From Echinicola salinicaeni (GTDB lineage Bacteria; Bacteroidota; Bacteroidia; Cytophagales; Cyclobacteriaceae), in assembly GCF_014280965.1 (NCBI RefSeq), contig NZ_JACODZ010000007.1:62001-126000 (forward strand): a stretch of DNA of 64,000 bases, in the 5' to 3' direction. Below the pieces are notes generated by a model. It saw only the letters and a list, made by a program, of their open reading frames with translations, was not told where the DNA came from and made no database searches. Positions 36,016-46,257 of the stretch are shown one piece after another. Position numbers and translations under genes: made by a program. Position 1 is the stretch's first letter; every line of letters starts with the position of its first letter.

Positions 36016-36786
36016 TTAGACAAGGTAGTAAAAGGTAAATACAAATACCCAAACTAAATCTACAAAGTGCCAGTAAAGACCAATTTTTTCAACCATTTCA
36101 TAATGACCTCTTCTTTCATATACACCTACTGCTGCTTGGTAAAATGCCAAGAAAAGCAATACCACACCAATTGTTACGTGGAAACCGTGGAAACCAGTAA
36201 TAAAGAAGAACAATTGAGCAAATGGCGCTGGCCCATATTCATTGACATGAAGGTTTGCTCCAAACACAGTCTCTGTTACAGTTTGTCCGAATGAATTCAC
36301 ATAGGTCATTATAGTACCTGCATCAGTACCGTGAATAAAGTGACTCCACTCCCAAGCCTGACAGCTCAAGAAAGTAGCACCACCAACAACAGTCCAAAGC
36401 AACCACTTCACCACATCGTCCTTATCATTTCTATGTCCAGCTTCTACTGCCAATACCATGGTTACAGAAGACATGATCAGAATAAAAGTCATGACACCTA
36501 CGAATACCAATGGCGCATGAACACCATGCAAAAAAGGCACAGCATCAAAAATCATTTCAGGAACCGGCCAATACTCATTAGACGGAGTAAATTCCTTAAC
36601 ATGACCAGAAAACGCCGGATAACTTACCCTAATTGCACCATAAGTAATCAGGAAAGCGGCAAAAGTAAAGATGTCGGAAAGTAGGAAAAACCACATCATG
36701 AGCTTTCCATAGCTGGCCTTCAAAGGCTCATTTCCACCACCCCATGTTCCTCTCTTGGAGTTGATTTCAATTGCAGTCGATGACAT
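36016..36786 (-). CDS. Cytochrome c oxidase subunit III
   Basis: The protein has 256 residues. The N-terminal GTWGGGNEPLKASYGKLMMW leads into helices FFLLSDIFTFAAFLITYGA, PLVFVGVMTFILIMSSVTMV, WLLWTVVGGATFLSCQAWEW, FFFITGFHGFHVTIGVVLL and YWHFVDLVWVFVFTFYYLV. The HGFHVTIG and WHFVDLVW motifs are those of COX3. It is the second of two adjacent subunit III-like genes and the more complete one, 25 bp after the first. Confidence 0.95.
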   Translation of the reverse strand: MSSTAIEINSKRGTWGGGNEPLKASYGKLMMWFFLLSDIFTFAAFLITYGAIRVSYPAFSGHVKEFTPSNEYWPVPEMIFDAVPFLHGVHAPLVFVGVMTFILIMSSVTMVLAVEAGHRNDKDDVVKWLLWTVVGGATFLSCQAWEWSHFIHGTDAGTIMTYVNSFGQTVTETVFGANLHVNEYGPAPFAQLFFFITGFHGFHVTIGVVLLFLAFYQAAVGVYERRGHYEMVEKIGLYWHFVDLVWVFVFTFYYLV

Positions 36787-36811
36787 ATATTCTAAATTTT
36801 AACTTTATATT

Positions 36812-37393
36812 TCAATGATTCAATAATAAAAAGACAAATAAATAGATCCAGAGACCACCTAAGAAGTGCCAATAAGTAGCACACATTTCCATGGTATTCA
36901 TACTCTGTGAATGTATTTTATATCTATAGGACGAAATTAATACAATAATTAGAAATATCACACCACTTATTAAGTGTGCTGCGTGCAACCCAGTCAACAC
37001 ATACATAAATGAGCCAGCAGGATTACCCACAAAATAAACATCCCTTTCTACCAAAGCTTCCCAGCTATACCATTGGCCGACCAAGAAAGTTAAACCTAGT
37101 ATAGTGGTAATGGTCAAAGCTACTTTCAAATTACTTATTTGATCGTTCTTAGCAGAAACATAGGCCCAATGCATACTAGCACTACTAAGTAAAATCACCG
37201 CAGATGTAAACCACAGTACCTCCGGCAGGCTATAATCCAACCAGTTCCCCTCACCCTGTCTTACGATAAATGCACTGGTCAAAGCGGCAAATATCATCAC
37301 TACACTAACGATAAATAACCACAGGGCAAACTTCTTTGGATGCATAGCAATGGGTTGCTCTGCCCCTTCAGTATATGCTAATTTCTCTTCCAT
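36812..37393 (-). CDS. Second cytochrome c oxidase subunit III-type protein (five-helix form)
   Basis: The protein has 193 residues and five helices. Motifs include KKFALWLFIVSVVMIFAALTSA, GQWYSWEALV, GLHAAHLISGVIFLI and TYWHFLGGLWIYLFVFLLL. Paired subunit III genes of this kind are known in Bacteroidota oxidase operons. One may be a structural paralogue filling the place of the missing helices. Its start overlaps the stop of ctaB by 1 bp. Confidence 0.93.
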   Translation of the reverse strand: MEEKLAYTEGAEQPIAMHPKKFALWLFIVSVVMIFAALTSAFIVRQGEGNWLDYSLPEVLWFTSAVILLSSASMHWAYVSAKNDQISNLKVALTITTILGLTFLVGQWYSWEALVERDVYFVGNPAGSFMYVLTGLHAAHLISGVIFLIIVLISSYRYKIHSQSMNTMEMCATYWHFLGGLWIYLFVFLLLNH

Positions 37394-38298
37394 TATGGTA
37401 TTTTATCTAATAAATAAGCTATCTGCACTATAGGCAAATATAGGAACGAACCAAACATAATTTTCAAGGCTGATTTTCTGGAACAATCTCTCATCAAAGA
37501 GAAAGTCTGTGCCAAAAACAACACCCCACAAATCGTGGCTACAATTCCAGAATTTAATCCTGTTAAACCAAAATAACTTGGTAATAAGCCCAAAGGCAAT
37601 AAAAACAGGGTATAAATCATAATCTGTATCGCTGTATTCAAATCTTTCCTTCCACCTGAAGGAAGTAATTTAAACCCAGCTTTCTTATAATCTTCATCAC
37701 TTACCCAAGCAATGGCCCAAAAATGGGGGAATTGCCAAATAAATTGAATTCCAAATATAATCAAAGCCTCATAAGTAATGGCTCCTGTTGCTGCAGTCCA
37801 TCCCAATAATGGCGGCATAGCCCCTGGAATAGCTCCAACAAACACAGCAATAGGTCCTACTCTTTTTAACGGTGTGTATACAAAAACATAAAGAATCATG
37901 CTTAAGATACCCAAACCAGTAGTGATAGGATTGGTAAAGAACCATAAGGTACTTATACCTATCAAGGCCACAATTACTGTAAACCAATACGCTTCGTTTA
38001 AAGAGATAATATTCAATGGTAGAGGCCTGTTTTGAGTCCTCTTCATCAATTTATCATAATCTCTTTCCAATATCTCGTTGGCTGCTCCAGATGCCCCACT
38101 GATCAGAAAACCTCCGACCATTAAAGCAAAGAACTTCCCCCAAGAAAACATCACCCCACTGTCTCCTAAAATAAACCCGAACACAGCAGAGAAAGTTACT
38201 AATGCCGAAAGCCTGAATTTTATCAATTCATAATATGCTTTCGAGCGAATCAATATGCTGTCAATTAAGGACGCTTCAGATAAATTAACTGTCCTCAT
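37393..38298 (-). CDS. ctaB: Protoheme IX farnesyltransferase (heme O synthase)
   Basis: The protein has 301 residues and is a UbiA-type prenyltransferase with about eight helices. The first Asp-rich motif is ANEILERDYDKLMKRTQNRPLP and the second lies in AWVSDEDYKKAGFKLLPSGG. It adds a farnesyl group to heme b to make heme O, the precursor of heme A for the oxidase. It overlaps ctaA by 4 bp and the next subunit III gene by 1 bp. Confidence 0.96.
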   Translation of the reverse strand: MRTVNLSEASLIDSILIRSKAYYELIKFRLSALVTFSAVFGFILGDSGVMFSWGKFFALMVGGFLISGASGAANEILERDYDKLMKRTQNRPLPLNIISLNEAYWFTVIVALIGISTLWFFTNPITTGLGILSMILYVFVYTPLKRVGPIAVFVGAIPGAMPPLLGWTAATGAITYEALIIFGIQFIWQFPHFWAIAWVSDEDYKKAGFKLLPSGGRKDLNTAIQIMIYTLFLLPLGLLPSYFGLTGLNSGIVATICGVLFLAQTFSLMRDCSRKSALKIMFGSFLYLPIVQIAYLLDKIP

Positions 38299-39377
38299 GA
38301 ATTGGTTGTATTTAACACTATTCTTTTCTGATCACTTAACTGTAATAAGATCACAAATTGAACTCCTATGATCAACGAACCCACCAAAAGGTGAATAGGT
38401 TGAAGGAAAGGTGGAATACCAAAATATGCCATCCCTACCCCAGTGACGATCTCAAATAAGATCAATGCCACCATAATTTGTGACCATTTAAATATACCTG
38501 ATCTCCTGTGGGAGACTTTATATACTTTATAAATAAACAAAAGGTGTATTGCTAATAATATTAAAGAGAAGGATCTATGAATGATAAAATCAATACCAAG
38601 GAGACCAATCCACTCAAAACGGAAAAGATTGCCTAACCTTGCAGCAATTATATCTACCTGCTCCCTAACCTGCGTTCCCCAAATTACCTGGACAATCATT
38701 AATATAAATGCCAATAATAGTATGGCAAATAAATCACCAGGTTTTTCTATTTGTTGCTTAACCTTATGGTTTAATTTATTAGCTCTATAATGGATATAAA
38801 GCAATAAGCAAACTATCAATAAAGCCAACAACATATGAACTGTTATCATCCAATGCAAAAGATTGGTAGAAACAACAATAGAACCAATCCAGCCTTGAAA
38901 AACAACCAATACCAAATTCAAGAAGGAAAGCATGGTCAAGGCTTTATCCTGTTTTCGTAGCTTCCATGAATAGATAAAGGTGGCGATAACCAATAACCCA
39001 ATAACAGCCCCAGTTAGCCTGTTTAGGTATTCAATCCAGGTTTTAGTAGCATTAAATTCACCTTCAATAAGTATTGCCTTATCATGCTTAATTTCTTCAG
39101 CCTTCTTGTGAAAGCCTAGGCTATGAAGCATTTTGACAAACCTTTCGTTCTTCTCTAACCTTTTGTTGAGATAGATATCTTGATAATTATCGGGAAGTTG
39201 GTTCACCTTTGTAGGAGGCACCCAGCTCCCAAAACATTTCGGCCAATCAGGACAGCCCATTCCGGAACCGGAACTTCTTACTATCCCTCCTACCAAAATC
39301 AAGAAATAAACAGCTATCACAGTGATCAAACTGACCCTGCGAAAGCTGTTAATATTTTTAAGATTCTTTTGATTCAT
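38295..39377 (-). CDS. ctaA: Heme A synthase (COX15/CtaA family)
   Basis: The protein has 360 residues and eight predicted helices. Motifs are RSSGSGMGCPDWPKCFGSWVPP, with the Cys pair, WIEYLNRLTGAVIGLLVI, WMITVHMLLALLIV, IHRSFSLILLAIHLL and FLQPIHLLVGSLIIG. It oxidises the heme O methyl group to the formyl of heme A. A charged stretch of about 60 residues between the first Cys pair and helix 2 is typical of the COX15-like subfamily. Its start lies 20 bp inside the end of coxI in another frame, which points to translational coupling. Confidence 0.95.
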   Translation of the reverse strand: MNQKNLKNINSFRRVSLITVIAVYFLILVGGIVRSSGSGMGCPDWPKCFGSWVPPTKVNQLPDNYQDIYLNKRLEKNERFVKMLHSLGFHKKAEEIKHDKAILIEGEFNATKTWIEYLNRLTGAVIGLLVIATFIYSWKLRKQDKALTMLSFLNLVLVVFQGWIGSIVVSTNLLHWMITVHMLLALLIVCLLLYIHYRANKLNHKVKQQIEKPGDLFAILLLAFILMIVQVIWGTQVREQVDIIAARLGNLFRFEWIGLLGIDFIIHRSFSLILLAIHLLFIYKVYKVSHRRSGIFKWSQIMVALILFEIVTGVGMAYFGIPPFLQPIHLLVGSLIIGVQFVILLQLSDQKRIVLNTTNS

Positions 39378-41253
39378 TAGCTACAAGGACATCAGCACCC
39401 TCTTCAGCCATAATTTCTCTTTCCAATTTAACCTGCTCTGCTTCGTGAGGAAGATTAGATTCTGGAGTAGAAGACAATGGTACGGTTTGAGGAATAAAAT
39501 CATCCTTAGCACCTGGCTTAGAGTAATCGTAAGGCCATCTGTAAACTGTAGGAATTTCTCCAGGCCAGTTACCATGACCAGGTTCAACTGGTGTAGTCCA
39601 TTCCAAAGTATTGGATCTCCAAGGGTTCTGAGGAGCTCTTCTACCTTTGTACATGCTATAGAAGAAGTTGAACAAGAAGATAAACTGAGCACCGAAGGTA
39701 ACGATAGCAGCAACTGATACGAACATGTTAAGATCAGTGTACATATCAGCAAAGTTGAAGTTAGTCCAGCTGTAATATCTTCTTGGGAATCCTGCAATAC
39801 CAATATAGTGCATAGGGAAGAACACCATATAAACCCCAACAAATGTCAACCAGAAATGGATATAGCCCAATTTGGCATCCATCATTCTACCAAACATTTT
39901 AGGGAACCAATGGTAAACCCCAGCCATCAATCCGAAGAAAGAAGCAGATCCCATTACCAAGTGGAAGTGAGCTACCACGAAATAAGTATCGTGAAGTTGG
40001 ATATCTACTGCGGAGTTACCGAGGAAAATACCAGTAAGACCACCAGAGATAAAGAAAGATACCAAACCAATAGAGAACAACATTGCTGGTGTAAACACCA
40101 AGTTACCTCTCCATAGTGTAGTCAAATAGTTAAATACTTTAACTGCAGAAGGCACCGCAATGATCAATGTCAAGAACATAAAGATCGATCCCAAGAATGG
40201 GTTCATACCTGACACGAACATATGGTGTGCCCATACTACGAAAGACAATACAGTAATACCAAGCATGGACAAGATCATCGCTTTGTAACCGAAAATTGGC
40301 TTTCTTGAGTTAGTAGCAATTACTTCAGACGTAATACCCAAAGCAGGCAATAATACAATATATACTTCAGGGTGACCTAAGAACCAGAACAAGTGCTGGA
40401 ACAATACAGCGCTACCTCCAGTATTTGGAAGTGCTTCACCTCCGATATAGATATCTGACAAATAGAACGAAGTACCAAAACTTCGATCGAATACCAATAA
40501 TAACGCAGCAGAGAACAATACAGGGAATGACAATAGACCAATAACAGCCGTCAAGAAGAATGACCAAATTGTCAATGGAAGTCTTGAGAAAGACATCCCT
40601 TTTGTTCTTAGGTTAATGACAGTAGTGATATAGTTAATACCACCCAAAAGCTGAGAGGCAATAAAGAATACCATAGCCACCAACCAAAGTGTCATACCCA
40701 ATCCAGAACCTGGAATAGCTTGCTCCAAAGCAGACAATGGAGGATAGATAACCCAACCACCGCCAGCAGGACCGGTAGAGATGAATAAGGAGATAAACAT
40801 GATAACACCAGCTACGAAGAAGAACCAGTAAGAAAGCATGTTCATAAAGCCTGAAGCCATATCCCTAGCACCAATTTGCAATGGGATCAAATAGTTTGAG
40901 AATGTACCACTCAAACCTGCTGTCAATACAAAGAACACCATAATGGTTCCGTGCATCGTTACCAAGGCCAAATAGAAATTCGTATCTAAAGCCCCAGACT
41001 CATCAATCCACCCACCTAGTATAGGTTTCAAGAAAGTCATGTCCATGTCAGGGAAACCTAACTGTAACCTAAAAAGGATAGAAAGGAAACCACCAATTAA
41101 TGCCCATACAATACCGGTAACCAAAAACTGCTTACCGATCATTTTATGGTCGGTACTAAAGACATACTTAGTGATAAAATTATCACTATGAGCATGATCA
41201 TCGTGATGGTCATGCTCCGTAGTACCGTGCGTTGATATGTTAGCTACTGCCAT
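39358..41253 (-). CDS. Cytochrome c oxidase subunit I
   Basis: The protein has 631 residues, the catalytic subunit. A His-rich cytoplasmic start (TTEHDHHDDHAHSDN) precedes twelve helices. HGTIMVFFVL carries a heme a ligand, WFLGHPEVYIVLLPALG the CuB His and cross-linked Tyr, VWAHHMFVSGMNP two further CuB His, and VAHFHLVMG the His ligands of heme a3 and heme a. The Tyr in HPEVY marks an A-type oxidase. It reduces oxygen and pumps protons. It lies 27 bp after coxII. Confidence 0.97.
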   Translation of the reverse strand: MAVANISTHGTTEHDHHDDHAHSDNFITKYVFSTDHKMIGKQFLVTGIVWALIGGFLSILFRLQLGFPDMDMTFLKPILGGWIDESGALDTNFYLALVTMHGTIMVFFVLTAGLSGTFSNYLIPLQIGARDMASGFMNMLSYWFFFVAGVIMFISLFISTGPAGGGWVIYPPLSALEQAIPGSGLGMTLWLVAMVFFIASQLLGGINYITTVINLRTKGMSFSRLPLTIWSFFLTAVIGLLSFPVLFSAALLLVFDRSFGTSFYLSDIYIGGEALPNTGGSAVLFQHLFWFLGHPEVYIVLLPALGITSEVIATNSRKPIFGYKAMILSMLGITVLSFVVWAHHMFVSGMNPFLGSIFMFLTLIIAVPSAVKVFNYLTTLWRGNLVFTPAMLFSIGLVSFFISGGLTGIFLGNSAVDIQLHDTYFVVAHFHLVMGSASFFGLMAGVYHWFPKMFGRMMDAKLGYIHFWLTFVGVYMVFFPMHYIGIAGFPRRYYSWTNFNFADMYTDLNMFVSVAAIVTFGAQFIFLFNFFYSMYKGRRAPQNPWRSNTLEWTTPVEPGHGNWPGEIPTVYRWPYDYSKPGAKDDFIPQTVPLSSTPESNLPHEAEQVKLEREIMAEEGADVLVANESKES

Positions 41254-41280
41254 AATTATTTTATTATATCAAGTTATATC

Positions 41281-42309
41281 TTATTCACCGCTTTGAATCT
41301 GAGCCAGTTCTTTAATCTCAGCCGGAGCATCAGCGATCAAAGCAGGATCCATTTCAATAAAGGTCTTTTGCTCAGCTAACCATTTCTGGTATTCTGCTGG
41401 TTCGACAACTTCAATCTCTCTTCTCATGGAGAAGTGACCTCCACCGCAAACTTCTGTACAAGCTATTTCATAAACAAACTCGTCATCTCCCAACTCAGCC
41501 CTCATTTCTGCAGTAGTTTTTGTCGGCACGAACCAGAACCTAGTAGGCATACCTGGTACAGCATCCATTTTCAACCTCATGTGAGGAGCAAAAACAGAGT
41601 GAAGTACATCTCTAGAACGAATCTTGAACAAAACTGGCTCTCCTTTTGGAATCACAACTGTTTGAGCAGGAAAATCATCCAAAGCATTTTTATCTGTGAA
41701 GTCAATACCTCTGGAGTTAGAAGGATTGATCAATCTATAATCATAGTTACCCAGTTGATTGTCCTTACCTGGATATCTAAATTCCCAAGCAAATTGATAT
41801 CCCATAACTTCAACCACATGGGCATTTTCAGGGGCCGGAGCAGTGATTTCAGTCCAAGACTTCCAACCATAAACAATCAAAACTGTCAATACCAAAGCAG
41901 GAACTGCTGTCCAGATAACCTCAAGTTTGTTATTGTCTGGGAAGAAAGCCGCCTTACTCTCCTCTTTGTATTGGTACCTATAACTGAACCAGAACAAAAG
42001 AATATGAGTAATGATGAATACCACCCCAGTAATGGCCATAGTAACCCAGAACAACTGATCAGTTACTACGCCATGCTCAGAGGCAATTGGCAAATTATAG
42101 TTATCAAACTCCTTAATAGAATACCAGAACATTAGGGCTCCAGCAGCCAAAAGGAATACGATGAATAAGGCAGCATTAACTTTATTACTTCCAGTAGCAA
42201 TTTTCTTTTCAGAACCCTTAACTACAGAAACCAAAGTTTGTATCCTGTACACCATCCAAATGATGGATACCAATAATAAAACACCTAGTGCAATAAGAAA
42301 TCCGTACAT
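41281..42309 (-). CDS. Cytochrome c oxidase subunit II
   Basis: The protein has 342 residues. Three N-terminal hydrophobic segments are followed by the CuA domain. LHSVFAPHMRLKMDAVPGMP contains the first CuA His and CTEVCGGGHFSMR the two Cys, second His and Met. There is no CxxCH motif, so this is not a caa3 fusion, and electrons must come from a separate cytochrome c, most simply ActE or the ActA monoheme domain encoded upstream. It starts 24 bp after actF. Confidence 0.96.
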   Translation of the reverse strand: MYGFLIALGVLLLVSIIWMVYRIQTLVSVVKGSEKKIATGSNKVNAALFIVFLLAAGALMFWYSIKEFDNYNLPIASEHGVVTDQLFWVTMAITGVVFIITHILLFWFSYRYQYKEESKAAFFPDNNKLEVIWTAVPALVLTVLIVYGWKSWTEITAPAPENAHVVEVMGYQFAWEFRYPGKDNQLGNYDYRLINPSNSRGIDFTDKNALDDFPAQTVVIPKGEPVLFKIRSRDVLHSVFAPHMRLKMDAVPGMPTRFWFVPTKTTAEMRAELGDDEFVYEIACTEVCGGGHFSMRREIEVVEPAEYQKWLAEQKTFIEMDPALIADAPAEIKELAQIQSGE

Positions 42310-42333
42310 AATTTTATCTTTTTCGGATACGTA

Positions 42334-43701
42334 TTAAATGTGATGATGATAAGTTTCCTCTAACATTGGATGGTTCTTAGCGATAAGATTTTTCTTAGAA
42401 AGACCAGTCAATACCACCATGATTACAACAGAACCATATAACAAGAACATACCAACTTCCATAAATCCAACTCCACCGTTATGTCCCAATGTACCTGGCT
42501 GAACCATTAAGAAGAAATCAACCCAGTGTCCAATAATGATAAGAGTACAAACAACTTTCAAGAAGATGGTATGTCTCTTAGAGTCTCTAGTCATCAAAAC
42601 TAAGAATGGCAACACAAAGTTTAGAATAATATTCACAAAGATAAATGCACCATACTTATCACTATTCAACCTTTCAAGGAAGTAAACTGATTCTTCAGGA
42701 ATATTGGCATAATAAATCAATAAGAACTGAGAGAACCATAAGTAAGTCCAGAATATAGAGAACCCGAAAATGAATTTAGCTAAATCATGTAGATGGTTTT
42801 CATTGAACATCTCTAAGTAACCTCTCTCTTTCAACATGATCGTTACCAGACAAATTGAAGAAAGACCGGCAACAAACCAAGAAGCAAACACATACCAACC
42901 AAATAATGTAGAGAACCAGTGAGTATCAATTGACATTATCCAATCCCATGCACTTATTGAAGAAGATACAGCAAAGATCACCAAGAAAATTGCAGACCAT
43001 TTTCTGATATTATACCAATAACTATCTCCCCCATTGATATCTTCCTGCAAAGAAAGGTTTTTCAATTTATTGAAGAAGAAAATCCAAAGTCCAAAGAAGA
43101 TGACCAATCTAGCTACCCAGAAAATAGGGAAACTACCTTTAGCCAATGGCCAATAGAAGAATCCGCCTTTTCCATCTATAATAGAATCGTAATGCCCGCT
43201 ATCTTTAACAAAAAGATCATGGTGAGTCCAGTGGAACAAGTCATGACCAGCAATGAAATAAGTAACGATCATCATAATAGCAGCAAACGGAAGCCAATTA
43301 CCAAAAGAGATCATTACCCTTAGGATAGCTGTAGCCCATCCAGCTTGAGCCGCATATTGAATAGCAAAGAAGAAAACACCAATAATGGCAATACCGGCAA
43401 AGTACACATTATTGATCCAAAGATTAGCGAAAAAACGCTTAGACCAATGGAATTCATCATGTCCACCAGTCTCATGTCCTGCCTCAGCAGCATGTGCATC
43501 ACCGTGATCATCTGCTGCAGCTACATGTTCAGTCTGATGACCAGCAGCTTCATGCCCACCGTGTGAATCACCTCCCATAGAAGTGAAGATACCAATGACC
43601 AACAAGATCGCCCCAATACCTCCAACCATCATGATGGTTTTCTTCAGGGCAGCCGTGAAGTCAAATTTTTGATCCAGGTTAAAATTTGTAACGTGCGCCA
43701 T
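42334..43701 (-). CDS. actF: Alternative complex III subunit ActF
   Basis: The protein has 455 residues and about ten membrane helices, with a His/Glu-rich loop after the first helix (HGGHEAAGHQTEHVAAADDHGDAH region; about 14 His within residues 45-85). It resembles a shortened ActC. YWYNIRKWSAIFLVIFAVSSS, WDWIMSIDTHWFSTLFGWYVFAS and SQFLLIYYANIPEE are typical of the quinol:cytochrome c oxidoreductase F subunit. It is a membrane scaffold and likely contact with the oxidase. It starts 2 bp after actE. Confidence 0.93.
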   Translation of the reverse strand: MAHVTNFNLDQKFDFTAALKKTIMMVGGIGAILLVIGIFTSMGGDSHGGHEAAGHQTEHVAAADDHGDAHAAEAGHETGGHDEFHWSKRFFANLWINNVYFAGIAIIGVFFFAIQYAAQAGWATAILRVMISFGNWLPFAAIMMIVTYFIAGHDLFHWTHHDLFVKDSGHYDSIIDGKGGFFYWPLAKGSFPIFWVARLVIFFGLWIFFFNKLKNLSLQEDINGGDSYWYNIRKWSAIFLVIFAVSSSISAWDWIMSIDTHWFSTLFGWYVFASWFVAGLSSICLVTIMLKERGYLEMFNENHLHDLAKFIFGFSIFWTYLWFSQFLLIYYANIPEESVYFLERLNSDKYGAFIFVNIILNFVLPFLVLMTRDSKRHTIFLKVVCTLIIIGHWVDFFLMVQPGTLGHNGGVGFMEVGMFLLYGSVVIMVVLTGLSKKNLIAKNHPMLEETYHHHI

Positions 43702-43703
43702 TA

Positions 43704-44330
43704 TTATTGTTTCTGAATTTCTTGTTTAACATAGTGAACAATTTTCCATCTTCTCTCTGGAGAAATCTGAGAACCATGAGCTCCCATTCTACCTTTTCCG
43801 TGTGTAATTACATGGAAAATGTGTCCTTCTGTAAGGTTGATATAAGCACCACCGGTAAGGTTAGCTACACCACCGATTACTTCACCTACTTTACCATCTC
43901 CTTGACCACCATCACCGTGACATGGTGAGCAGTACTGGGTAAACAAACGCTTACCATCTGCCAATACCTGATCAGTCAATTCAACTGGATTTTCAACAGC
44001 ATTAGCACCTTCCAAATCAGCTACTTTAAGCCTGTAAGGAAGCATGTCATATTGATTACGAGCTACTGTGTTGGCCACAGGCTCTCTCATATTCATATTG
44101 TGTGGATTGTGAACATTACTATTGAAAAATTCACCTTTTCCATCTTCTCTGTTTGACAACCAGCTTCCAGCTTCTTCATTTTGAATTTGGGTAAGCGGCT
44201 CATAAGCTACAGAGTGGTACATTTGAGGAGCATATTCCAGCCCCTGATCATCGCCTGAAGCCCCGCAAGATACTACTCCCAAAGAAGCAGCAGAAAGCGC
44301 AACTAAATATATGGACTTAATAATTTTCAT
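43704..44330 (-). CDS. actE: Alternative complex III subunit ActE, monoheme cytochrome c lipoprotein
   Basis: The protein has 208 residues, a lipoprotein signal ending in LGVVSC and one heme motif CSPCH in LFTQYCSPCHGDGGQGDGK. The Met ligand is probably in GKGRMGAHGSQI. The N-terminal half carries SWLSNREDGKGEFFNSNV and MNMREPVANT, seen in ActE. It is the mobile cytochrome domain that hands electrons from complex III to the oxidase. It starts 14 bp after actD. Confidence 0.94.
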   Translation of the reverse strand: MKIIKSIYLVALSAASLGVVSCGASGDDQGLEYAPQMYHSVAYEPLTQIQNEEAGSWLSNREDGKGEFFNSNVHNPHNMNMREPVANTVARNQYDMLPYRLKVADLEGANAVENPVELTDQVLADGKRLFTQYCSPCHGDGGQGDGKVGEVIGGVANLTGGAYINLTEGHIFHVITHGKGRMGAHGSQISPERRWKIVHYVKQEIQKQ

Positions 44331-44344
44331 ATCTTCAATGTTAC

Positions 44345-44875
44345 CTATTCAAAACTTTTATTATTCACCTCTGAAGCTCCTGATGTCTGAAGCAACTCTT
44401 TGATCTTAGTTTCTTCAATATTGGCATTATGGGCAATATCAATTGCCATCACATGCTTATCATCAGTACTTCTCAAATCAAAAATTCGAGGCTGGGCCCA
44501 TGGCTTCAAATTACTGCTCACCATAAATACTCCCACCATACCGAAGGAAGCCAATAATACAGTAAGTTCGAAGGTAACAGGAATGAAATCAGGTAGTGGA
44601 GCATGGTCCTTACCACCGATGATCATTGGCCAGTCCACTGACATCATTAGCACCTGCATAGTCAAGGCCAAACAAGTCCCTAGCATACCAAACAAAAAGG
44701 CAGCTATTGGCAGTTTACTTCTTTTATATCCTAATACATCTTCAAGACCGTGAACAGGGTATGGAGTAAATACCTCATGGATTTTCACTCCACTCTCACG
44801 TACCTTGGTTACTGCATCTTTCAATACATCCTCATCATCATAAATACCGAGGATAAAATTCGTATCTCTTTCCAT
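44345..44875 (-). CDS. actD: Alternative complex III subunit ActD (DUF3341)
   Basis: The protein has 176 residues. A soluble N-terminal half starts with FILGIYDDEDVLKDAVTKVRE and HEVFTPYPVHGLE, then come two helices around residues 58-80 and 98-118 with DFIPVTFELTVLLASFGMV. This is the DUF3341 pattern. ActD is a peripheral and anchoring subunit of unknown exact role. Its start shares one base with the actC stop. Confidence 0.95.
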   Translation of the reverse strand: MERDTNFILGIYDDEDVLKDAVTKVRESGVKIHEVFTPYPVHGLEDVLGYKRSKLPIAAFLFGMLGTCLALTMQVLMMSVDWPMIIGGKDHAPLPDFIPVTFELTVLLASFGMVGVFMVSSNLKPWAQPRIFDLRSTDDKHVMAIDIAHNANIEETKIKELLQTSGASEVNNKSFE

Positions 44876-46239
44876 TATTTATTTACTTTTTCAGATGAAG
44901 ACTTCAATACAGATTTAACCTCAGCCATGTTGATTACCGGGAAGAACTTAGCAAACAATAAGAATAAGGTAAAGAACAAACCAAAGGTGAATAGGTAAAC
45001 TCCAACATCCGCCCAAGTAGGGTAGAACATTGCCCAAGAAGATGGCAAGAAGTCCCTATGAAGTGAGGTTACAATAATTACAAAACGTTCAAACCACATA
45101 CCGATATTCACTACCAAAGAAAGCAGGAAAGTAAAGACGATTGAAGTTCTGATTTTCTTGAACCAGAAAAGTTGTGGTGAAATTACGTTACAAGTCATCA
45201 TTGACCAGTATGCCCACCAGTATGGTCCAAATGCTCTGTTGATAAAGGCATATTGCTCTGCTTCTACACCTGAGTACCACGCAATAAAGAACTCAGTGAT
45301 ATAAGCTATACCTACTATTGAACCAGTGATAATGATTACAATGTTCATCAACTCGATATGTACCATTGTAATATAATCTTCCAGTTTAAACAATTTCCTA
45401 GTGATGATCATCAAGGTCAACACCATCGCAAACCCCGAGAAGATTGCACCCGCTACAAAGTATGGAGGAAAAATAGTAGTGTGCCATCCAGGAATTACTG
45501 AAGTAGCAAAGTCAAACGATACAATGGTGTGTACTGAAAGTACAAGTGGCGTAGCCAATCCGGCAAGGATCAAAGATACAGCTTCATAGTGCATCCAAGA
45601 TTTTGCAGCCCCTGTCCACCCAAAGCTAAGCGCACCATAAATAGTTTTTCTTAAACCAGTTGCTCTATCTCTAATGGTAGCAAAATCAGGAATCAAACCG
45701 ATATACCAGAAAACCAATGATACCGAGAAATAAGTAGAGATGGCAAATACGTCCCAAAGCAATGGTGAGTTAAAGTTAACCCAAAGTGAACCAAAAACGT
45801 TTGGAAGTGGCAATGCCCAATAAGCACCTAACCATGGTCTACCCATATGAAGTACTGGAAACATAGCCGCACAGATAACGGCAAAAATTGTCATCGCCTC
45901 AGCAGCTCTGTTAATAGATGTTCTCCACTTTTGTCTGAAAAGAAGGAGTACCGCTGAAATCAAAGTACCAGCGTGACCAATACCTACCCACCAAACGAAG
46001 TTGGTGATATCCCATGCCCAACCTACTGTCTTGTTCAATCCCCACATACCTATACCTTCCCAAACAGTAGCACCCACAGCTATGCCACCTAACAATAAGG
46101 TACCAATAGCTACAGCTAAACCAAGCATCCAACCAACAGTTGGCTTGCCTTCCACCTGTCTGGAAACGTCATGGGTAACGTCTTTGTATGTTTTACCGCC
46201 CGTAACTAACGGCTCGCGTACGGATGAAGTAACCTGCAT
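44875..46239 (-). CDS. actC: Alternative complex III subunit ActC (NrfD/PsrC-like)
   Basis: The protein has 454 residues with about ten helices, homologous to NrfD/PsrC quinol-binding membrane subunits. [41 protein letters not shown] and [19 protein letters not shown]-type segments (here [20 protein letters not shown]) are characteristic. It carries the quinol oxidation site and probably a proton route. It follows actB by 18 bp. Confidence 0.96.
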   Translation of the reverse strand: MQVTSSVREPLVTGGKTYKDVTHDVSRQVEGKPTVGWMLGLAVAIGTLLLGGIAVGATVWEGIGMWGLNKTVGWAWDITNFVWWVGIGHAGTLISAVLLLFRQKWRTSINRAAEAMTIFAVICAAMFPVLHMGRPWLGAYWALPLPNVFGSLWVNFNSPLLWDVFAISTYFSVSLVFWYIGLIPDFATIRDRATGLRKTIYGALSFGWTGAAKSWMHYEAVSLILAGLATPLVLSVHTIVSFDFATSVIPGWHTTIFPPYFVAGAIFSGFAMVLTLMIITRKLFKLEDYITMVHIELMNIVIIITGSIVGIAYITEFFIAWYSGVEAEQYAFINRAFGPYWWAYWSMMTCNVISPQLFWFKKIRTSIVFTFLLSLVVNIGMWFERFVIIVTSLHRDFLPSSWAMFYPTWADVGVYLFTFGLFFTLFLLFAKFFPVINMAEVKSVLKSSSEKVNK

Positions 46240-46257
46240 ATCTTATAAAATTATTAT

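Noticed and set aside
41434-42135. Open frame of 233 codons opposite coxII
   Set aside because: Fully antisense to a well-matched CuA subunit; the translation resembles no protein.
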